A DNA stretch of 64,000 nt. It comes from Stichopus chloronotus (taxonomy: Eukaryota > Echinodermata > Holothuroidea > Aspidochirotida > Stichopodidae). A program made the translations under genes and the position numbers. The stretch is from positions 32,903,511-32,967,510 of the forward strand of contig CM037836.1 of NCBI GenBank assembly GCA_021234535.1, written 5' to 3'. A model generated the notes under the pieces. It searched no databases, was not told the origin of the DNA, and was given only the letters and a program-made list of their open reading frames with translations. Below are positions 56,416 through 64,000 of this stretch, piece after piece. How positions within the stretch are numbered: position 1 is the first letter of the stretch; each line of letters opens with the position of its first letter.

Positions 56416-59400
56416 TGATGTTCATACTTAGCAGAATAGTAATTTCATAGTCAGACATTTAAATGTTATTGATAGTAAATGCAGTTTTAAATGAAAGGAA
56501 GAAAGAGGAGAAAGGAGCAATCAGCGTAAAACTTAATCATATAAAACTATATATACATATATATATATATATTATAATAATACAAGTTCATATATGTAGC
56601 GGTGAGGGGGTGAGTAGTTATATTCATAGCCCATCGATGTAAACTTGTGTATACACGCAATGGTGACTTCTACTAATTTATCTACTCGAAAATAAATTTC
56701 TCAAGTTCATAAGTCTACATGCTTTAATACTTAACAAAGTAAGTCGTGCAACGCTTGTTTTTATTTTTTTTTTGTTCTCTGTTCTTTGTTTTGTTTTTGT
56801 TTTTTCTTTTTCTTTTTCTAATCTCATGTTGGCGTTCCTCCACTGGCGGTATTGATTTCCGTAAGGAGCTTTCTGAGCACGTGACCTTCTCAAAAATTGT
56901 TCCAGTGGCATTCGATGTGATTATGTTTCAATTCGGAGAGGATTTTTTTTCAAGTCCGTATAATTTTATTTCTTTTTGTTTAGATTGAAGTTCAGATTTT
57001 ACGATGTTGAGAAAAGTGAGAGTATGAAGATCAAGCTGTTTTGTTGTACACCAACAGATCGAACAAAATCAGAGCGTGATTGCTATTTGGAGAGAATCAT
57101 TTTTTAAATTAAATACCTTCTTTGGTATAATAAGGAAGGTTAAAAGAGATAAAATGCGTGGCAAAAGGGAATGGAATACTTTCTGGATATTTCGGTACTG
57201 GCTGGTTTGAAGGTACTTTGTGAACAGGATAAAGCCTTGTTGGTGGATTGGAAATGGATGGCCGCTGGTTTTTTTGCGCTGATTTTGTCGAATGATACTC
57301 TTTGCTTCACATAACGCATGCCCACCACATGTTTTAGTTCAGTCTGAATTGCTTAGCGTGAGGATCAGTCTAGAAGCCTGCTTTATCCTGTTTTACAAAT
57401 TTTATTGAGATTTACAATCTCCGGCTCGTGTATACTACATCACTAAAGTAGCTATCATTACCTACTACTCTGCATTTATGTGTTTGATTTTCTGCCCTTA
57501 TAGGTCAATACAAGAGCAGTGTTCTAGATGGAGATTTGAGAAAAAATGCCACTCCCTCTCCTGAAATCGCGTTCTAAGAAAAGCTGACAACATTCTACTA
57601 CTATATTATCTGGAGCGAAAAATCTTCTGTAAGTGGCACGTTTTCGCAATATTAACCATTTCGATTACCAAATCTTTATGTCCTCCGACAATGCCTTCCC
57701 ACTTCTAGCGAATCGGGTGTCCTTTTCCTGGGTGACCTCCCAGCCTCTCCTCTCCCGTGACTGGCGAACGCTGGACAGAAATATCATCCGTGTGTCATAT
57801 CTTCGTATTCCCCCCCCCCCTTTTTTTCTGGTATACATTCTAATTGTTCTTATGGTATTTAGGTTATTTTTTAAAAGAATGAGTAACTTTCAACATATTT
57901 GTCGTGTTTCTAAGAGCCATAAAACTTAAATAAAATCCAGACAATTCAATCCCAATGAAGAAACTATAATGTGGGCGTTAGTAAAATTGTCAGATTCACG
58001 TATGATTTAATAGGTATAGCAAATGTAAAATGTTCATTCATACCTTGTGAAAGAGCTGTGTTGAATACGAGTAAAATAGAAGTTATATTTAAGAATTCTG
58101 AAGATAGCTTCGCGTTTCTCAGACGCGCTATGTGTCACGTGGTTTTGGAGTTGATAGGCACAACGGACACAGGATAGAACTTATTCCTTTTCTTCCCTAA
58201 CAACATGACGGTGGCACAAAGTGTTAGGACCAATCAATTAATCGTTTAGAAAAGAAGGTTAGGGTTGGCCAAGCACAACGATGATTCAATAAAGGGCATT
58301 TGTGTGTCGATCTGACAGCATAAGTATCCTATTGAATATTTTATGCCGCATCGTAGGTAACAATAGCCTATACTAGTATTCGGTACCACCGTCACACTCC
58401 TGATCAAAATAATACAGCATGCTTTGGGCTAAAGATCGACTGCATACAAAAGCTCACTAGTGCCATGAAACAAGTTACTCATCTGTGATTAGAGATTGAT
58501 AATTTGTGATTGCAGATTATTAATCTGTCAGAACAGATTCATAAATTTGTAATTTTAAGATGAATAATCTGCAATAACAGAAGTTTTTGCCACGTAGTAT
58601 GAGCTACTATTCTATGGATGGCTGACACAGTAACCATTCATGGCGCTTTCAATTTTCCTCACGCTTTGCACGATACGCGGTGCCAACGTGGGCACATGCT
58701 GGTCTCCGCATGATGGTATGCTGATCAGGGAGGTGACATGACAACCTGTTCTACTTACAGCACTCACGTGACTTCACTAGTTTTGTGTCATCATTCCCTT
58801 GCGCATTTTAATCATGCATTCGAGAGTTCTAAAACAACTTTTGAGTGCACTGGTACACTTGGTTTACTATTTTGTATCTTACAGCTTTCTCAATCGACCC
58901 CCTTGCACTGTCGTCACACGACAACAAACAAGGGAGCTCTAACTGATTGTAAACAATTACTCAACACTACATGGCTACGTACACGTGTTAAATTTAGTAG
59001 CTTGCCGTCAAAGAGGGCGTTTCACTGCATCACGGTGACGTCACATGCAAGGGGGTCCATTACATCGGTTCCGTCCATCGGTTCCGTCTTTTTTATGCCA
59101 TATTTTAAAGTTCAAATGAGATATTCTAAGGGTATATGCTGATAAAAAATAAATCTAATGTTCTTTTATAAAGAGAAATGGCTTAATGAAGTAGATATAC
59201 ATTGAGATTCCCTGGCTTAGTGGCTTAAAGGGGAAAAGGGCGTTTGTTTTAGGGGATACATCCATATTTTTGAAAGCAATGTTTGTGGACGTAGAATGAT
59301 AGATTATACAAAATAAAGAAGGACAGTAGCCTTCTTTTTACGAAATATGTTTCTCACAGATAGAAATTCAGTTTGTTATTACTCAACACTAATTTGTTCA

Positions 59401-60903
59401 CCCAAACTTTTCAAAATTCAAATGATGCATCTTCCATTACTCATCACGTGTGTAATGTTTTGAGAAGATGAAACTGTGGTAGATGTTCACTGGTGAGACT
59501 GAATGGTTTACCACTATTTTCTTTGTATGCCATGTTGGTGTATTCTAAACGCCCTATTTCCCTTTAAATCGGAGTAATTAACATATTAGGCTTCTGGTGT
59601 AAATTATTTTCAGTATGCACGTAATCAGACCATACATCCTTTCACATTTTGGATATGTGATCCAAGACGCTTATATGAAGAGACATTCTTCAGCTTTTCA
59701 TCTTCAAGTTTCGATAAAGCAATAAAGGAATGAAAAGATAACAAGTAATTATGTAAGTTGAAATTATTAACTTTTTCATGCCATGCATGCTACGAGTATA
59801 TTAGGCCTTGTGAAATATTTTACTCTCCTTTAGAAATTTTCCTACTAACTTATAACTGCTTATTCTTTATTTAAGCTTATTCTGGAGTTTAAAGAAGGTA
59901 TACGGTAACCTTCTTTGAAAGTAACGTTCATGACCTTTCCTGTATAGGCAAGGACAAGTACGTCTTATTAATTATTTCGCTTCATCACCGTATCAATTTG
60001 ATTAAAAACGTTTAATTTTTATTGATTTCATTCCGTTTTCGGATTCCGTTGCCATCAATAAATGTTAGAAAGACATACAGACACATTGTAAGAGTTGCAC
60101 TTTATCCTTTTAGCTTTGATTTTGTTGTTATTGATCGTTCTAAATCTGGTCCAATCGTCAGTGATAAATTAGACTTCCTGACAAATTCTCTTTCACAGGT
60201 ACCATTCGGCCAAAGTACTGTATCTCAGTTTCTGGTGCCTTTGTTAAATTGACTATGCAAATAGGAAAATGCTTTTAATTGCGTATAGGATGCTCCCCCG
60301 CCTAATGGGTATTATAAAATAGTGCAATTACAATACACTTTGTCGTTACAACTGACCTTGCTTATTATCGAATTGCATAAATTCTCTCTAAAGCAAAAAG
60401 AACATTCAACTTGTCCTTTTCGCACAGGTTTCTTGATTACTAGTTTGAAACTCTTTGAACTGATTTGGGGTTTTCTGCGCTCTGGGCGACCTATTTCGTT
60501 TCCGTTAACTATGGTCAGGCGAGTAGTCGGGAGAGGGGAAAGGCGACGAAACTGTAAGGTTGTTTCGCCCCAGAGCATTGTGGGGAATGAAAAATGATCA
60601 ACAGTAAGTTACATCGCCGAAGGACTACCCTCACCCATTTCTACATTGGCCGACCACCAACAAATATAACCTGGCTACGAGTCTGACTATACGGTGTGTC
60701 TTCAAAAAGCATTACCCTTGCCTATATATATAGCCTATTTGATGAGTCAGCAGTAAAGACTTTTCGCCTTACTGCATACAACGTCATCAAACACGATACA
60801 GTATAATTGGTTTTCTTTGCTGAAATTATACTGACCAAAGGAGTGTTCTTTGAGTCGATAAAATTTTAATCGTGGCTTTATGCAAGACATTGGAGAAATA
60901 ACA
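56416..60903. other. no gene recognised
   Basis: AT-rich, with a TA run at 56549-56580, T-rich tracts near 56760-56820 and a C-run at 57811. The longest open frame (58738-59142, plus strand) has no recognisable domain and ordinary non-coding composition. Confidence 0.5.
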
Positions 60904-60975
60904 TGCGACAGACAGAAAGACAGAAAGACAGACAGACAGACAGACACAAACACATATATACACATACAAATACAC
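60904..60975 (+). repeat. GACA/CACA microsatellite
   Basis: About 70 bp of CAGA and GACA tetramers running into CACATATACACATA. The open frames crossing it are artefacts. Confidence 0.9.
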
Positions 60976-62540
60976 CAATCACCCCATATATTTCAAGTCT
61001 TTTGCTATACAAGTGTGCAGGTTGCTGTAAACAGGAATTAAAGAATATATTCGCAGGAGCTTGCCTCTCTCGCACGACACTTCAGAGTTACACTTCAAAC
61101 CAGACCTTTTTATGGAAACTGATGCATCTTGATATACAAAAAAACATCGACGGTTTTGGAAGTATTCTAAGAAAAAAAAAACCTGTAATGGAAGTTTCGA
61201 TTAACCAAAGATGAAGACCAAACGAATTACTTAGACTTAAAAACGAGGTTAATTACATACGCACGGTGTGTTATGATGTAATAAATGGGGAAAACGAGAA
61301 GAAACGCAGTAACAATTTATCAACATAGACGTAATACACTTTACTTCGACTGGCACCTATATTTTCATTTATCTGTTTTTTTTTTTTAGCTCAGCTTGAT
61401 GTATTCTTTTCTTGTTCACTTTCATAATTATTATTTTATCAGCGTATTATTGAATTAAGTTTGGGCTTTGTTGAAGATACAAAGAATGGTTCATTTTTTC
61501 TGCAAACAAATTGCTTGTCTCACTCATTACAATGCCTTAAAATAAAAATCGTTCATGTAGGATAAAAGCAAAAAAAGTCTGGAATTACGAGTTCGTAGCG
61601 ATGTTTTCATGCAAACATACCAGCTTATATGGTCGCAATATCACGGTTGCATTTCATTGAAGGTGAAATAAAAGTTACATTCTCCTTGTCTTCAAGATGG
61701 TTACGATAAATGGGGCATTGAACGTTGCTTTTACTGTGTTTGCAATTAAACTTCCATGACAATATGCTACTGCACGTCATTAGCCTATTTCAAATATATT
61801 AGTAGACTCGCATAATCAAATCAAAAGCTAGTTGCACTATCATTCGGAATTTGGTTAATAGAGGTTTGTTTGCCTTTGATAAAGTTTTTGGCCGCATATC
61901 CATTGCCATCATTTACATATTTAATTGTTACTAACCTCCCCCCTAAGAAAAAAATAAAAAACGTATCGTTTCAGCCTACTGATTGCTTGATTTTAACTTA
62001 TTTATTGGACTGGATAAAATTTGCATTCGATTGATTTCTTGGAAAAGTTGTTATTGAATTTGATTACAATCACCGTGTCCGTTATTTTAATTATAAAATT
62101 TGTGAGAGATATAGCAAACATTGGCATTCGAATGAGAGTATGAACATTACTGCATTAAAAAAATCTTTGTAAAAGTGATAAAGAGATATGGGCTTATATG
62201 GAACATCTCTGATTTTTTTGAAAAAAAAAATAGTCTGTGAAAAATAGTCAAGACATAGGCCTAAGACACATGTCCATGCATTGCTTAAAGGGGTGTTGAT
62301 CTCATAGTCTGTTGAACAAAGTGTATGATTAAATTATGATTAAATTAAATTCGCCTTTTATCGAGCCAATCAAACGTTATTTTCGTATTCAGTAACATAA
62401 AACAAACAAAAAAAAACAATGGAATAGAACTGTAGTCGCAATTGAATGTCCTAATTTAGTCCCTTTGGAAAAAAGCCCGCATGCTCATGCCTGATCGAGT
62501 AATGTAGGAATTCTTCCCTCTTTTGGATCAGTACGATAGA
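60976..62540. other. no gene recognised
   Basis: AT-rich DNA with A/T homopolymers and no recognised coding or repeat content. Confidence 0.5.
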
Positions 62541-62712
62541 ATGATCTTAATATAATGCAGCCATACCATCCTGTGGAGGGTTTCCTATGTTATCCTTTAT
62601 TTTGAGTGCACAAAGTCTCAATCACTCACCCTGCCTACGCCGTGAAATGAAAGACCCTTGATTTCTCAGTACCAATAACCTACATGTTATCTCTGCTGAA
62701 CTCCTAAAATTT
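62541..62712 (+). repeat. dispersed repeat of unknown class, copy 2
   Basis: Matches 20916-21080 in the same orientation (TAATGCAGCCATAC, TTTTGAGTGCAC, TACGCCGTGAAA, TGAACTCCTAAAATTTT). The satellite element begins right after it here but not at copy 1, so the two repeats are independent. Confidence 0.65.
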
Positions 62713-62714
62713 TG

Positions 62715-63820
62715 GGGGGGAATGCAGTTACAAACCAGAAAGCCAAAAGGCTCTGTGATTCCTTTGCCACATGGTGATATAATTACAAATAAATTATCCA
62801 CATGAAAAGTATGAGATCAACTACAGTCACTGTTCTTGAAACACCACATTAATAATGTTAACCCAAAATGACATTTTTTGGGGGGGATCTCAAATGATAT
62901 TTGACTTCCACCAAAAGCAATAGGGATCACCTACCCAATATGGCCAACTTCCACATCAAGTATGACATCAGTCAACAGCACCCTTCTGGAGATAATGTGT
63001 TTTGCAAGGTTTTCACAGTTTGACCTCTGGTGACCTCAAACCTTTGACCTCCAACAAAAACAAAGGAATCTTCTACTCAGTATATACAATCCACACATAA
63101 AGTATGACATCAGTCAAGGTTAAAATTCCTGGTAATATTGTGTTTACACATTTTTACAGTTTGACCTTGGGTGACCTCGAATGACCCTTAACCCCCACCA
63201 AACTCAATAGGAATCTTCTGCTCATTATTACCAACCCACACAACAAGAATTACATCAGTCATGATTACCCTTCTGGAAATATCGTGTTTACAAGGTTTTT
63301 AAAGTTTGGCATCTGGTGACCTCAGATGACCTTTCACCTCAACCATAAACAATAGGAACCATCTACTCAATGTGACCAACGCACACACCAAGTATGGCAT
63401 CAGTCACAAATACCGTTCTTGAGATATCGTGTTTACAAGGTTTTTACATTTTGACCTCTGGTGACCTCAAATGACCTTTGACCTTAACCAAAAACAATAG
63501 GGACAATCTATTCAATGAGACCAACCCACACACTAAGTATGACATCAGTCACAGTTACCGTTCTTGAGATATTGTGCTTAGAAGTTTTCGCATTTTGACC
63601 CTTAGGGACCTCAAATGACCTTTGACCTTGACCAAAAACAATAGGGATCATCTAATTAGTATGATCAACCTACATATCAAATATAAGATCCCTCCGAATT
63701 GCCCTTCTTGAGATATCGTGTTTACAAGCAAAGTGTTACATACACACACATACACATGCACACACACGACATCACCATCGCATAGATTCTTGAGCCTTCG
63801 GCACGAATCAAAAAAAAAAA
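62715..63820 (-). mobile_element. satellite-carrying repeat element, copy 3 (type B core)
   Basis: Read on the minus strand, the element starts TTTTTGATTCGTGCCGAAGG (near 63815) and then has CATAG/CTATGCGATGGTGATGTCG and a GT microsatellite, exactly as copy 1 at 8.1 kb. The core differs: six to seven monomers of about 146 bp with GATATCTCAAGAACGGTAAC, CCTATTGTTTTTGGT and AGGTCAAAGGTCATTTGAGG. The far end is not the tail seen in copies 1 and 2. The type A motif ATATCTTGAGAAC and the type B motif ATATCTCAAGAAC occupy the same place and orientation, so the cores are probably related. Confidence 0.75.
63452..63484 (+). promoter_or_regulatory. cluster of four nuclear-receptor half-sites (DR4-DR4-DR1)
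   Basis: TGACCT occurs at 63452, 63462, 63472 and 63479, all in one orientation, with spacers of 4, 4 and 1 bp. Spacings of 4 and 1 are those bound by thyroid/LXR-type and by RXR/HNF4/PPAR-type receptor dimers. The neighbouring monomer has a perfect 1-bp-spaced pair at 63616-63628. Binding is not shown by sequence; the sites may simply be part of a satellite. Confidence 0.5.
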
Positions 63821-64000
63821 AAGTTTAACGCCAATAACGGCAACCATCGACACATAAGTAAATAGTTTGGTGTTCCATTTTGAGTTTACGTTAAATAACG
63901 GACGGTACAGCTAGTTAAGTCACGTGATCACTGGTAGAACGACCAAGTACGTGCCAAGTATCACGCAATCAGTACTGTTCAAGGCGTCGATGGCCTACTA
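63821..64000. other. no gene recognised
   Basis: Short unique sequence to the end of the window. Confidence 0.5.

Noticed and set aside
58738..59142. 134-codon open frame on the plus strand
   Set aside because: No domain, signal peptide or splice context, and ordinary non-coding composition.

Overview
This is animal nuclear DNA. It is AT-rich, its genes are split by introns and widely spaced, and most of it is decayed transposons, satellites and simple repeats. I infer an echinoderm, perhaps a sea cucumber. The reasons are tandem natriuretic-receptor-like exons, a GPCR of a type expanded in sea urchins, Penelope, hAT and LINE remnants, and many copies of the palindrome TAGGCCTA. The species cannot be fixed from sequence alone. 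Two runs of exactly 100 N (17587-17686 and 47991-48090) look like scaffolding joins of unknown length.

Layout. 1-17586: an unrecognised, frame-broken coding-like block; the 3' part of a Ty3/gypsy element with an intact integrase; a MITE with a TTA target duplication; satellite-carrying repeats; a 114-bp tandem array; one orphan exon; and LINE fragments. 17687-47990 (one contig): four same-strand (-) exons with the N-terminal half of an ANF-receptor ligand-binding domain, at 18.2, 28.8, 33.3 and 38.0 kb. The last two lie in a tandem duplication of at least 2.6 kb. A hAT element with a satellite element nested in it follows. The contig ends in a 6-kb palindrome. 48091-64000: the end of a Penelope-like element with a hammerhead-like core, a tetranucleotide satellite, a single-exon rhodopsin-type GPCR, a foldback element, and a satellite-carrying element packed with nuclear-receptor half-sites.

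How the genes may work together. Each of the three complete receptor exons (28.8, 33.3, 38.0 kb) has a signal peptide and ends in the same phase-1 GTAAGT donor, and I see no downstream receptor exon between them. That is the layout of a variable-first-exon cluster, in which alternative ligand-binding N-termini are spliced to a shared downstream region. It is an inference and needs transcript evidence. The opposite reading is a set of tandemly copied orphan first exons.

Caution. The right palindrome arm (42031-47990) repeats the left arm in reverse, differs from it mainly by single-base indels, and stops exactly at a gap. It is most likely a fold-back assembly artefact, so mirrored genes should not be counted twice. 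The four frame breaks in the GPCR lie in or beside homopolymers and may be consensus errors.
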